Below, piece by piece: positions 42,976-52,768 of a stretch of 64,000 nt of DNA. Numbering within the stretch: position 1 is the stretch's first letter; each line of letters starts with the position of its first letter. The stretch is from Gordonibacter massiliensis (ex Traore et al. 2017) (GTDB lineage Bacteria; Actinomycetota; Coriobacteriia; Coriobacteriales; Eggerthellaceae): NCBI GenBank assembly GCA_900170005.1, contig LT827128.1, positions 3,096,168-3,160,167 of the forward strand. Reading direction: 5' to 3'. Position numbers and translations under genes: made by a program. The notes under the pieces are model-generated. The model was not told the DNA's origin. It made no database searches and worked only from the letters and a program-made list of their open reading frames with translations.

Positions 42976-45336
42976 TTACTCGCTTATGAGCTCGTAGGGC
43001 GAGACCCTGCGGATGCGCAGCGCGACGAACAGCGACACGAGGTAGGATACAACCACCAAGACGACGCACGTGACGGCCACCCACCCGTAGGGAACGGGGA
43101 GCGACGTCTTCACAACACCGAACGCGGCGGTGACGAGGACGAACAGCGGGTTGAAGCAGTAGTACCCCACCACGCCGCCCACCACCACGCCCACGAAGAT
43201 GATGGGCACGTAGTTGAACGCGATTTGGTTCATGAACTGGACCGTGGTGAACCCCAGGGCCTTTTGGATGCCCATATCCCTTCTGCGGCGCATCATCGTG
43301 GTCTTCATGCCGGTGTAGAACACCAGGACGATAACGACCAGGGTGATGCAGAGGACCAGGGCGGCCATGAGCGCCGCGATGTCCGCGTAGCTGCCGTATT
43401 TCGCGTCGAGCATCGCGTTCGTGTCGACCGCGGCGGCAAGGTTCTCGCGGTACTCGCCGACCGCCGCGTCCAAGAAGGCGTCGACGTCCACCCCCTCGCC
43501 AAGGGAAACGTACACCTGCGTGAACCGGTAGTCGCTTTGCAGGGAGCGAAGGCTGTCGAGGGGCAGGGCGGCGATGAGGCCGCCGTGGTTGAGCATCTGC
43601 AGGATGCCCGTGACATAGCATTCCTCCGCATGCCCGTTCTTGGCCACCGTCAGGGTGCTTCCGATGCCCTTGCCCGTCATGCTCGCAACGTTGCCCCCGA
43701 TGGCGATCTCGTTGCGATGCTTGGGATACCGCCCGTACACGAGCATGTCCCCTTCCAGGCAGCCGAAATCCTCCGCGATGTAGCCGACGGTGTTTACCCC
43801 GTCGACCGCGAGCGTCGTGCTCTGGAATCCGAAGGCCTTGCGTACGTCGGGGCTCGCGTTGAGCCGGTCCAGCATCTTCTCGGTGTCGTGCTCGTCGTTC
43901 ACCACCAGGGTCGCATCCGCCGTTTCCCCCGTGATCACCTTGATGAACCCGCTGGAATCCACCCCTACGTTGTAGTAGATCGAGATGCCGCACACGGCGG
44001 CGAAGGTCACTGCCGCCATGATGAAGGAGAGCATGGCCCCCTGCCGCGCGTTGCCCACGATCTGCTTGGCCCCGATGATCAGCGAAAGCGGCCCTCGCGT
44101 GGTTTCCAGCGGAAACCTGTTGCGCTTGAAGTTGTGCACCTCGATCCCCCGGCGCAGCGCGGTCAGGGGGCGGAGCTTCCTGAACCGCAACGATGCCAGA
44201 ACGGTTGCCAGGGCTATGATCAGGCAGATGGCGAAGAGGGTTGCCGCTACGAGCGCGGCGTCGGGCGACGGTTCCCACCGCAGGGCCGATTGGCTTTCCA
44301 GCACCAGCGCGATGCCCGGAAGAACGGCCAGCGCCAGCAGTATCCCCGCGATGCTCCCCACGAGCGCTATCAGCAGGAACTGCAGCACCAGCGACGAGCC
44401 GATCTGACGGCTCGTGTATCCCATGGCCTGCAGCGCCCCGATGTCCTGCACGTTCTGCTCGATGCTCTCGCTGATGCGGAAATGTATGGTGAGAAGGCAG
44501 ATGACGAGCAGGATCAGCGCGAAGGCTATCAGCAGCACGGCCAGAACCCAGGGGATGGAGGTGTGGTCTTCCCGCACGAGCTGCAGGGGCAGGGCCTCGA
44601 TGTCGGCGGACGAGGCGCTTTCCATCTCGTGGGAGAAGAAGAACTCCCGGTAATAGTCGTCGAGCAGGGAGAGGCTCTCGCCGACGTCCTCGAATTGCGC
44701 GGTAAGCAGAACGCTGTTCGTCAGGGGGAGGTCTTCGGACAGCTCCGCGTACGCGGCCGGCGTGCAATAGAATCGGTAGTTCGTTCTCATGAGCGAGCCG
44801 AAGGTGATCTCCTCGGTGAAGCCCGCGATCTTGAAGGTCTTCTGGCGGCCCCCGACCGTGAAGGTGAAATCGTCGCCGAGCTCGTACTTCCCCGCGGTTT
44901 TCATGATGTAGGGCGCGTACACGGACCCGTCGTCGAGGGGCCGGCCCTCCTCGAGAAGCGTCGGCGGGTTCATGCTCTGGTTCGCGTCGACGCGATCGAA
45001 TATGAAAACCGCCGTCGTCTTCGAGCCTTTCGCGGAGAACTCGCCCTGCGCGGAGAGCACGGGGACCGTTTCCAAGTCCTTCAGTCCCGGATACTGCGCA
45101 AGGTAGTCTTTCTGCTCGGGCGTCGTGGCGGCTTCGGGTTGGAACAGGGTGAGGTGGGGGACGTTCAGTTCGTCGGCGCGCTCGTCGAAGAACTGGCCGT
45201 ACTGGAACAGGAAGGTGAGCCCGATGTTCAAGAGGAAGGCCGAGATCATAACCAGAACCACCATGCCGACCGTCTGGCTCTTGCTTTTCCTGATATAGGC
45301 GATGGCGAGGGGGACGAGGTTTCTCACGCTCACCAT
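42976..45336 (-). CDS. FtsX-like ABC transporter permease
   Basis: 786 residues. One N-terminal span (VGMVVLVMISAFLLNIGLTF), a large extracytoplasmic domain of about 240 residues, three spans near 265-390, a shorter span and second external domain, and a final group of three spans ending FVALRIRRVSPYELISE. That is the double FtsX-domain plan of MacB/BceB/LolC-like permeases, which move lipophilic molecules or sense peptides rather than importing nutrients. It starts 7 bp inside the end of the ATPase gene. With the kinase and regulator upstream it forms a two-component/ABC module typical of antimicrobial-peptide sensing and resistance. Confidence 0.88.
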   Translation of the reverse strand: MVSVRNLVPLAIAYIRKSKSQTVGMVVLVMISAFLLNIGLTFLFQYGQFFDERADELNVPHLTLFQPEAATTPEQKDYLAQYPGLKDLETVPVLSAQGEFSAKGSKTTAVFIFDRVDANQSMNPPTLLEEGRPLDDGSVYAPYIMKTAGKYELGDDFTFTVGGRQKTFKIAGFTEEITFGSLMRTNYRFYCTPAAYAELSEDLPLTNSVLLTAQFEDVGESLSLLDDYYREFFFSHEMESASSADIEALPLQLVREDHTSIPWVLAVLLIAFALILLVICLLTIHFRISESIEQNVQDIGALQAMGYTSRQIGSSLVLQFLLIALVGSIAGILLALAVLPGIALVLESQSALRWEPSPDAALVAATLFAICLIIALATVLASLRFRKLRPLTALRRGIEVHNFKRNRFPLETTRGPLSLIIGAKQIVGNARQGAMLSFIMAAVTFAAVCGISIYYNVGVDSSGFIKVITGETADATLVVNDEHDTEKMLDRLNASPDVRKAFGFQSTTLAVDGVNTVGYIAEDFGCLEGDMLVYGRYPKHRNEIAIGGNVASMTGKGIGSTLTVAKNGHAEECYVTGILQMLNHGGLIAALPLDSLRSLQSDYRFTQVYVSLGEGVDVDAFLDAAVGEYRENLAAAVDTNAMLDAKYGSYADIAALMAALVLCITLVVIVLVFYTGMKTTMMRRRRDMGIQKALGFTTVQFMNQIAFNYVPIIFVGVVVGGVVGYYCFNPLFVLVTAAFGVVKTSLPVPYGWVAVTCVVLVVVSYLVSLFVALRIRRVSPYELISE

Positions 45337-46112
45337 CCCAAATGCTCGAGGAAGCTGTGAAGCGATGCGCGCCGTTCCTTGTCGGCGCCTTCGTACGGCG
45401 TGAGGTCCAGCTCTCCGCATATGCGCCCGTCCATCAGGTACAGGACCCGATTGCCCCTGAGGGCGCAGTTGAGGTCGTGCGTCACCATGACCACGCTTTG
45501 CCCGCCTCGGTTCACCGCCGTCATCACGTCGAGCACCGATTCTCCCGCAGACGAGTTGAGGGCCCCGGTCGGCTCGTCGGCGAACACCACGTGCGGATGG
45601 TTGATCAGGGCGCGGACGATGCCCACGCGCTGCGCCTCGCCTCCCGAGACTTGGCTTGGGAACCTCGACCACGAATCCTTGTCGATGCCGACCTGCTCGA
45701 ACAGGCTCCTTGCCTCGACGATGAGCTTGCGCGTGTTTCGCTCCAGCAGCCGGCCGCTCGCCAAGACGTTGTCCATCAGGCTCATGCTGTCTATCAGGTA
45801 TATCTGCTGGAACACGAACCCGCAGTGCGTTCGCCTGAACACGGCGAGCTTGTCGTCCGAAAGCGAGGAGATGTCGTGCCCGTTGAAGTATATCTTGCCC
45901 AAGGTGGGCCGATCCATGCCGGAAAGGGCGTAGAGCAGGGTCGACTTCCCCGCGCCCGACGGCCCCATGATGATCGTGAAGTCGCCCTGGTTGATCTGAA
46001 GATCGAGGTTCTTCAGGGCGTGGTGCTGAACGCCGCCGTCGGAAAACGACCTGCTGAGCTTGACCGTCGACAGGATCGGCGGTTGGTTTTCGCGCGTTGC
46101 GTTCGGTGCCAT
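45330..46112 (-). CDS. MacB/LolD-type ABC transporter ATPase
   Basis: 260 residues. Walker A GPSGAGKST, signature VSGGEAQR, Walker B VVFADEPTGAL and switch THDLNCA are intact. The DEPTGALNS wording is typical of ATPases that pair with FtsX-like permeases. Start 46112 follows a strong TAAGGAGA; an upstream ATG at 46157 has no such site. It lies 49 bp after the histidine kinase gene and overlaps the permease gene by 7 bp. Confidence 0.93.
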   Translation of the reverse strand: MAPNATRENQPPILSTVKLSRSFSDGGVQHHALKNLDLQINQGDFTIIMGPSGAGKSTLLYALSGMDRPTLGKIYFNGHDISSLSDDKLAVFRRTHCGFVFQQIYLIDSMSLMDNVLASGRLLERNTRKLIVEARSLFEQVGIDKDSWSRFPSQVSGGEAQRVGIVRALINHPHVVFADEPTGALNSSAGESVLDVMTAVNRGGQSVVMVTHDLNCALRGNRVLYLMDGRICGELDLTPYEGADKERRASLHSFLEHLGW

Positions 46113-46161
46113 GGTCTCCTTACAGGGGCTTTGCGGCCCCGAGGTCGTGGTGGGCATTGGC

Positions 46162-47271
46162 TCAAACGAGGGTGAACATGAGGCGGACCGTGAACCCGCC
46201 GGGCTTGTTGAAGCATTCGAGGCCGCCCTGCATGCCCTCCATGAAGGAAGCCGCGTTGTACAGTCCCAGGCCGAAGCCCTTCTTCCCCTGGGCGTTCTTC
46301 CCGCGGAAGAACTTGTTGGTCAGAAGGGGCAGCTCGCTGTCGGCCACTCCGCCTCCGTGGTCGTCGATGTCGACGACCAGCATGTCGTCTTCGAGCGATG
46401 CGCTCACCGCGATGTCGGTTTCTGCGTACTTGTAGGAGTTGGCCAGGATGTTGTCGAACACCTGCTGCAGCCGGTTCGGGTCGGCGTAGATGAGGCAATC
46501 GGGAACGTCTCCGAAAACGACGGCCTTCTCGTAGTCGGCTTTGGAGAGCAGGGCGACGATATCGCGGCTGGGCAGTTCTCGGGGGTGCACCGCCAGTTCC
46601 TGCAGCTCGCGCATGGTGGAGTCGAAAAGATTGTCGACCAGGCAGATCACCTGGTCCGCTTTGGACACGATGATCTCGGCCTGGCTTCTTTGCTTGTCGT
46701 TTCGAGCCGTCGCCGCCATGAGCTCCGAGGTGGCCCTGATGGACGCCACGGGCGTTTTGATATCGTGGCTCAGGGAGGCTATCAGCTCCTTCTTGCTCGC
46801 GTTGGCGCGCTGCTCGGCCTCGCGCGCCCGCGCCAACTCCGTGCGCATGAGGTCGAAGCTTTCGGTGAAGGCGCCGAAGCTGTTCTCTTTGTCGACGGCC
46901 AGCGGCACGTCCAAGTTGCCCGAAGCCACCTGCTGGGCGAAGCTTTCCATCTGCCTGAAAGGGCGGATCATCCTGCGTTCTATCCTCACCAGGGCCACCG
47001 CGAGCGCTCCGCAAAAAACGGTGAGAAGGACGATCACCCCGGCTTCCAAGCCCAGGTTGCGCGCCTGCTTTTGAGCCGCCATCTCATCGTAGGCGCGGTC
47101 GAGCTCGGCGGCGATGCGCTTCGCGTCCCAGTTCTCGTCCTTGGCGGTCATGGCCGTATCGTTGAGGGCGGCCAGGTCGACAGCCGCATCGGTGGGAGCG
47201 TGGAAGAGGGCGAGGACGCACGCGAGGCAGACGAGGTAGACGGCGGCTAGTATCGAAAGCCGCTTCCTCAT
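46162..47271 (-). CDS. Sensor histidine kinase
   Basis: 369 residues. Span 1 (about 5-24), a short external loop of about 50 residues, span 2 (about 78-100), HAMP, then HisKA with phosphoacceptor in SLSHDIKTPVASI and a HATPase domain (NILANSYKYAE, DIDDHGGGV, KKGFGLGLYN). Its ATG overlaps the response regulator stop by 4 bp. The small external loop argues against a classical ligand domain; kinases of this kind often sense through the partner ABC permease. Confidence 0.92.
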   Translation of the reverse strand: MRKRLSILAAVYLVCLACVLALFHAPTDAAVDLAALNDTAMTAKDENWDAKRIAAELDRAYDEMAAQKQARNLGLEAGVIVLLTVFCGALAVALVRIERRMIRPFRQMESFAQQVASGNLDVPLAVDKENSFGAFTESFDLMRTELARAREAEQRANASKKELIASLSHDIKTPVASIRATSELMAATARNDKQRSQAEIIVSKADQVICLVDNLFDSTMRELQELAVHPRELPSRDIVALLSKADYEKAVVFGDVPDCLIYADPNRLQQVFDNILANSYKYAETDIAVSASLEDDMLVVDIDDHGGGVADSELPLLTNKFFRGKNAQGKKGFGLGLYNAASFMEGMQGGLECFNKPGGFTVRLMFTLV

Positions 47272-47966
47272 GCGTCGGGCGCCTCCAGGCGATACCCGAC
47301 CCCCCACATCGTTTTGATGTAGCGGGGGTTGTTGGGGTCGTCTTCGATCTTCTCGCGCAACCGGTGTATGTGCACGTTCAGCGTGGCGTCGCTCGTGACC
47401 GAGGCGCCCCACACCCGGCGGAAAAGCTCGTTTTTGGGAACGGTGCGGTTCTTGTTCTGCACGAGGTAGGCCAAGAGCTTGTACTCCATGGACTTGAGCT
47501 CGATCTCCTTGTCGCCCTCCTCGAGGCACATACGGGCCTGGTTGAGCGTGTAGCGGCCGAACGAGCAGGATTCCGAATCCGGCGCGTTGTCGGCGCCGTC
47601 TCGACGGTAGCGCCTGAGGAGCGCCTGCGTCTTCGCAAGGAGCACGTTGAGCGAGAAGGGCTTGGCGATGTAGTCGTCTCCTCCCAGCCCCAGCCCGAGC
47701 AAGACGTCGTCGTCGCTCGAGCGCGCGCTGATGAACAGGATGGGCAGGTCCGACTTCTCGCGCAGCTCTTTGCAGAGGTTGAAGCCCGATTCGCCGTCCA
47801 GGTTCACATCGAGCAGTATGAGGTCGGTCGTGTTCCCTTTGAGAAAAGCAGTGCACTCCTTGCTTCCCGGAACCCATTCGGTCTTCACTTCGAAAAGGTT
47901 GAAGTACTCGCACACGCTTCTGCCCAGGGCTTCCTCGTCGTCGACAACAAGGCAATCAAAATGCAT
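47268..47966 (-). CDS. OmpR-family response regulator
   Basis: 232 residues. Receiver with VVDDEEALG, phosphoacceptor in ILLDVNLDG and the AKPF lysine, then a winged helix with ELKSMEYKLLAYLVQNKN and SDATLNVHIHRLREKI. First gene of a four-gene operon (regulator, kinase, ATPase, permease), so it probably controls its own transporter. Confidence 0.93.
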   Translation of the reverse strand: MHFDCLVVDDEEALGRSVCEYFNLFEVKTEWVPGSKECTAFLKGNTTDLILLDVNLDGESGFNLCKELREKSDLPILFISARSSDDDVLLGLGLGGDDYIAKPFSLNVLLAKTQALLRRYRRDGADNAPDSESCSFGRYTLNQARMCLEEGDKEIELKSMEYKLLAYLVQNKNRTVPKNELFRRVWGASVTSDATLNVHIHRLREKIEDDPNNPRYIKTMWGVGYRLEAPDA

Positions 47967-48320
47967 GGTCCACCCCTTCGCCCCCGCATAGGCCTTTTAT
48001 CCACAGTGTAGGTTATTGCCGTTCGGCGAAAAGTTACTGTTGGGTATCAATTTGCGGGGGACGACGTTTGCCCGCGAGGCGGGGCGCAGGGCCCAAGGAG
48101 GCTTTCCGCAGCGCTCCTTGCGCTCGGGCAGGGTTCCCGAATTACTTGTTTGATCAGGTGTAATTCAATTCATCCATCGTCTGCCTCGAAGATTTAAGAA
48201 TCATTTTAGATTTGGGAAAAGACCTGTTTAGAACCTGCATGCTAGCATCGCCGCATGTCCATGTCTTCTGATGTGGACGGGTGGAAACGCACAGGGGCGG
48301 AGTAAAAAGGAATGAAGTCT
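47967..48320. other. Divergent intergenic region before the large adhesin
   Basis: 354 bp. The stretch from about 48140 to 48235 is clearly richer in A and T than its surroundings and likely carries the promoters, but no -35/-10 pair stands out. No gene is seen. Confidence 0.5.
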
Positions 48321-51300
48321 ATGAGAAAACTACCGAGAGTCGCTTTGGCTTTTGCCTTAGTCTTAACGCTATTCCCGGGGAACACGCTGACCGCTTTCGC
48401 GGCCGACCCCGAAGACGCCGGCGCGGGCGCATTGCCGCTCGCGGACGAAGAGACCTCCGCCGTCGGCGAGGCCGACGAGGGGGGAGGCGGCGAAGCCTAC
48501 CTTGAAGAGGGCGAGAGCCCCGGAACAGAGGAAGACGGCCTCGAAGAGGCCGCTCCCAAGCAAGACGAGCCCAGCGGGGCCGTCGTCGTGCCCCTGGCCG
48601 GATCGGAGATCGTTCCTTTTGCCGACTCCACGGTGGAGACTCTGTCAGACTTGCAGAACGCCATAACCGGCGCCGGCAGCTCCCCGACCACCATCACCAT
48701 CCGGGGCGATATATCGGTTACCAACTCGATAAGCATTCCAGCGGGCAGCAACATAACCTTGATTTCCCATTCCTCCGGCGGCAGCCTTACAAGAGGTGTC
48801 GCCAATTCGCCCCTTATCACGGTAGCAACGGGTGGCAAGCTCACCATCGGCGGCGATCTCAAACTTGACGGAGACGGCCGAAGCGGAGAACTGGTCAGGG
48901 TGCTCGGCGAATGCACGCTGACCGGCAACGCGGTGATAACGGGCAGCACCACCCACGGGGTCTATCTTGTCGCCCCCGCTCTTTTCACGATGGAGGGCGG
49001 CGAAATCTCCGGCAACCACTCAACGGCGGACAACAACGAGGGTACGGGTCTCTTCGTGCCCCTTGGCGCAACGTTCATTATGAACGGCGGAAAGATAACG
49101 AACAACTCCGCCGAGGGCACCGCTTCCCGGGGTGCAGGCATATACACGAAGGGCGCCACCTATCTCAACGCGGGCGAAGTGTCCTACAACATCAATAAGA
49201 CCGCTTTCGGCGGCGGCATGTACATCGAAGTTGGTTCGATCACCCACGCGAAGAACATCTTGGTGACCGAAAACCAAGCGAGAACCGGTGGTGGACTTTG
49301 GACCTGCAACACCGGCACCAATCTTCTCGGGTACAGCATCACCAACAGCTATGCGGTTTTCGATAACATGAGCACCAACTCGGGGAACGACGTTGCACAC
49401 AGTGGAGGCGCGTACCCCTTCTATGCTTCAACCACCTGCCTTGGGGGAGGAAGCATTGGTTGGTACGACGAGACCCAGCACGAATTACTTCAACCCGACG
49501 GATATCAATACATTATCACCAGCAAGTATCTCACTGCTCAGGTAAGCGACGATGACAAGCAGCGGGCGAGGGACGCTGCAACTATGGTGTTCAAGGGAAA
49601 TGTCGCAACAAATAATTCAGGTGGAGCCATAGCCTGCAACGGTGCCTTGTTTGCCGGCGAGCTCGATAAAGTCCTTTCAGTGAGGAAAGAGTTCAGCGAA
49701 GGCACGGATTCCGCGCCGGTCACGGTGCACTTGTACAAAGGGGACACGTATATAGAGAGCGCCGTCCTCGATAGCAGCAATTCGCGGTTCCACACCTTCA
49801 CCGGGCTTGATGCCGACGGATACGATCAATACCGCGTAGTCGAAGACCCGATTGCGGGAATGGAAGGCAGCCTCAAGTGGGAATACAACGACGGTGAATA
49901 CCGATACGTCACCATCACCAATACCCAGGACACGGGTTCGTACGGTAGCTTGCAGATAAAGAAAACGGTCACCGGCACCTCCGACAACTCGCTTTCCTTT
50001 GAGTTCGAGATCGAGCTGGGAACCGGAACCGTAGACTATCCTTACACTTTGCGCAGTAGCAGCTCGTCGAAAGAGGGGACCCTGCACGTTGTCGACGGCA
50101 AGGCAACCCTTACTCTCAAACACAACGAGACGGTGACGATCAAGAACATTCCGGTTGGAACGAAGTACAAAGTAACCGAACCGTCCGACCCTGGTTTCCA
50201 GACATCCCTTGAAGGCGAGGGGGGCAGCCAGGAGCCCGGCACGTCTTCGTGGTCTGGCGAGATAGTCGAAGACGCCACGCCGATCGCCAATTGGGTGACG
50301 TTCACCAATGCGAAAACATCCTGCAATTTCAGCGCCTTCAAGACGGTCACCGGCACCGCCGACTTCGAACTTGCGACCTTCGAGTTCGAGATTCAGGACG
50401 ATTCCGGCACCGCGGTTGCCTATGGAACGGTTACCCCTACGGATGCCAACACCCCGGCTCCTATCAAGTTCTACAAGGATAGTTCGCATACGACCGAGAT
50501 ATCCGACTGGACGCTTGTTTTCACGAGTGGGAAAACCTACAAGCTTGTTGAGACAAGCAGCGAGTCCGGCTTTAATGTGACTTACTCGGGCGGTCAAGGA
50601 AACGACCATAACGAATTCACTCCCGATTTCTCCGATAGCAGTCAAGTTATCGAGGTGACCGCCGTCAACGCCAAGAACGCCGGCTTCGACTTCAAGGCCT
50701 ACAAGTCCGTCACCGGCACGGCCGACTTCCAGCCCGGCTCCTTCGAGTTCGAGGTGCGCGACGCCCAGGGCGCCCCGGCGGCCTGGGGCCTCGCCGACGT
50801 CACCGCCGCCGACACCCCGACCCCCGTCAAGTTCTACAAGGACTCCGCGCGCACCGAGCCGGTCACCGACTGGACCGAGGTGCTCTCGGGCGGCCAGGCC
50901 TACCAGCTGGTCGAGACCGGCGGCGGCGAGGGCTTCTCCGTCACCTACTCGGGCGGCTCCGGCGCGCTCAACAACGAGTTCACCCCGGACTTCTCCGGCA
51001 AGGCCAACTCCGTCTCGGTGACCGCCGTCAACGCCAAGAACGCCGGCTTCGACTTCAAGGCCTACAAGTCCGTCACCGGCACGGCCGACTTCCAGCCCGG
51101 CTCCTTCGAGTTCGAGGTGCGCGACGCCCAGGGCGCCCCGGCGGCCTGGGGCCTCGCCGACGTCACCGCCGCCGACACCCCGACCCCCGTCAAGTTCTAC
51201 AAGGACTCCGCGCGCACCGAGCCGGTCACCGACTGGACCGAGGTGCTCTCGGGCGGCCAGGCCTACCAGCTGGTCGAGACCGGCGGCGGCGAGGGCTTCT

Positions 51301-52673
51301 CCGTCACCTACTCGGGCGGCTCCGGCGCGCTCAACAACGAGTTCACCCCGGACTTCTCCGGCAAGGCCAACTCCGTCTCGGTGACCGCCGTCAACGCCCG
51401 CAACACTGCGTTCGACCTCTCCGCAACCAAGATGGTCGAGGGCTCGGCGAGCTTCGTCGCGCGGGACTTCGATTTCCAGGTAAGGGACGCCGCAGGCGAC
51501 CCCGTGGCCTACGGCAAGGCGAGCGTCGACGCCAAGGGCGTGGCGACCAACGTGGAGTTCTACGAAGAGCCCTCTTGCTTAACCAAGATCGACGATTGGA
51601 CGAAGGTCCTCGTCAGCGGTGAGACGTACTCCCTCGTCGAAATGAACGCAGGGGCCTACTCCGTCACCTACGCGGGCGGCTCCGGAGCGCTCGGAAACGA
51701 GTTCGTCGCCGACTTCGCCCACGATGCCCCGGCTATCGAGTTCAGCGTCACCAACACCCTCGATACCGGTTTCGACTTCGCCGGATCGAAGACCGTGTCG
51801 GGTGGGGCGAACTTCACGGCTCGCGACTTCACGTTCGAGCTCCGCGACGCCCAGGGCGACCCCGTGGCCTACGGGAAGTCCAGTGTGAACGTCAAGGGCC
51901 AGGCAACCGATATCGACTTCTTCTTAGACGACGCTTGCACCATTGAGGTCGCGGACTGGACCAGCGTGCTCGTCGACGGGGAAACCTACACGCTCATCGA
52001 AACCGACCAGGGCGCCTACACCGTCACCTACATGGGCGGCGACGGCCCCGACCACAACCAGTTCACCGCGGATTTCGCTCATGACGCCACGGCTATCGAG
52101 TTCAGCGTCGACAACTGCTTGAACTACAAGGGCATCGATCCCACCCTCACCGGCTTCAAGGTGCTCGAGGGCCGCGACCTTCGCGACGGCGAGTTCACGT
52201 TCACCGCCGAGGTCGTGAAGGGCGATCCCAACGAGATCATCGGCAACGGCTACGCGAACGGGAAGATATCCACCACCAACAAAGCCGACGGCACCATCAC
52301 CTTCCCGTCCCTCTACATAGAGCATGCCGGCACCTACATCCTCAAGATCTACGAGGAGAAGGGTTCCGCTTCCGGCGTATTCTACACGGACGCGGTGTTC
52401 TACGCATCGGTTACCGCCCATGACGTTGGCGGGGGCATCCTGAACGAGGAGCTCACCTACTGGCGCAATTACGACGCGCGAACCGGCACGGTGTCCGACC
52501 AGGTGAACCCCAAGGACGTCAAGTTCGTGAACAAGTACGGCACGAGGATCGTCAAGACCGGCGACGACGTCGGCGGCGCGGCCGCGGCCCTTCTGACCGT
52601 GGCGGCAGGCTCGGGCGCCGTGCTGGCCGCCACGAAACTGCGCAAGGAGAGGAAGGCGAAGCGCCAGGCCTAA
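48321..52673 (+). CDS. Large pilin-like adhesin: beta-helix head and stacked isopeptide-type domains
   Basis: About 1450 residues. Signal peptide ending AFA, an acidic region to about 105, a right-handed beta-helix (about 110-440) with ladder-like segments such as FTMEGGEISGN and FIMNGGKITNNSAEGTASRG, then seven stacked beta-domains. The first is DUF5979/Cna_B-like (QIKKTVTGTSDNSLSFEFEI). The following ones resemble Spy0128/FctA pilin linker domains, each opening with a lysine strand (FKAYKSVTGTADFQ) and closing with an asparagine-containing strand (TAVNAKN). These Lys/Asn positions suit intramolecular isopeptide bonds. Domains 3 and 4 are identical in DNA. The end IVKTGDD, a hydrophobic span and KLRKERKAKRQA form a sorting signal. 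ATG 48321 is preferred because AAAAAGGA lies at proper distance; 48312 is too close. Confidence 0.85.
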   Translation: MRKLPRVALAFALVLTLFPGNTLTAFAADPEDAGAGALPLADEETSAVGEADEGGGGEAYLEEGESPGTEEDGLEEAAPKQDEPSGAVVVPLAGSEIVPFADSTVETLSDLQNAITGAGSSPTTITIRGDISVTNSISIPAGSNITLISHSSGGSLTRGVANSPLITVATGGKLTIGGDLKLDGDGRSGELVRVLGECTLTGNAVITGSTTHGVYLVAPALFTMEGGEISGNHSTADNNEGTGLFVPLGATFIMNGGKITNNSAEGTASRGAGIYTKGATYLNAGEVSYNINKTAFGGGMYIEVGSITHAKNILVTENQARTGGGLWTCNTGTNLLGYSITNSYAVFDNMSTNSGNDVAHSGGAYPFYASTTCLGGGSIGWYDETQHELLQPDGYQYIITSKYLTAQVSDDDKQRARDAATMVFKGNVATNNSGGAIACNGALFAGELDKVLSVRKEFSEGTDSAPVTVHLYKGDTYIESAVLDSSNSRFHTFTGLDADGYDQYRVVEDPIAGMEGSLKWEYNDGEYRYVTITNTQDTGSYGSLQIKKTVTGTSDNSLSFEFEIELGTGTVDYPYTLRSSSSSKEGTLHVVDGKATLTLKHNETVTIKNIPVGTKYKVTEPSDPGFQTSLEGEGGSQEPGTSSWSGEIVEDATPIANWVTFTNAKTSCNFSAFKTVTGTADFELATFEFEIQDDSGTAVAYGTVTPTDANTPAPIKFYKDSSHTTEISDWTLVFTSGKTYKLVETSSESGFNVTYSGGQGNDHNEFTPDFSDSSQVIEVTAVNAKNAGFDFKAYKSVTGTADFQPGSFEFEVRDAQGAPAAWGLADVTAADTPTPVKFYKDSARTEPVTDWTEVLSGGQAYQLVETGGGEGFSVTYSGGSGALNNEFTPDFSGKANSVSVTAVNAKNAGFDFKAYKSVTGTADFQPGSFEFEVRDAQGAPAAWGLADVTAADTPTPVKFYKDSARTEPVTDWTEVLSGGQAYQLVETGGGEGFSVTYSGGSGALNNEFTPDFSGKANSVSVTAVNARNTAFDLSATKMVEGSASFVARDFDFQVRDAAGDPVAYGKASVDAKGVATNVEFYEEPSCLTKIDDWTKVLVSGETYSLVEMNAGAYSVTYAGGSGALGNEFVADFAHDAPAIEFSVTNTLDTGFDFAGSKTVSGGANFTARDFTFELRDAQGDPVAYGKSSVNVKGQATDIDFFLDDACTIEVADWTSVLVDGETYTLIETDQGAYTVTYMGGDGPDHNQFTADFAHDATAIEFSVDNCLNYKGIDPTLTGFKVLEGRDLRDGEFTFTAEVVKGDPNEIIGNGYANGKISTTNKADGTITFPSLYIEHAGTYILKIYEEKGSASGVFYTDAVFYASVTAHDVGGGILNEELTYWRNYDARTGTVSDQVNPKDVKFVNKYGTRIVKTGDDVGGAAAALLTVAAGSGAVLAATKLRKERKAKRQA
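50654..51398 (+). repeat. Exact tandem duplication of a 363-bp domain unit
   Basis: Bases 50654-51016 are repeated without a difference at 51017-51379, and identity continues 19 bp further. The unit encodes one 121-residue pilin-like domain. Neighbouring domains are only partly similar and have a less GC-biased codon choice, so the pair arose recently or is kept identical by recombination. Confidence 0.92.
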
Positions 52674-52699
52674 CCAAAGCGCGTACTACCCGTTGAAAG

Positions 52700-52740
52700 A
52701 CGCCTGCACCGGCAGCAACCAAGCCTGTGCGGGCGTTTCT
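52700..52740 (+). terminator. Terminator after the adhesin gene
   Basis: ACGCCTGCAC (52700-52709) pairs with GTGCGGGCGT (52727-52736) over 10 bp with one G-T pair, followed by TTCT. Confidence 0.55.
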
Positions 52741-52768
52741 ACGCTTGGGGCTTCCGTTTGGCGGCATG

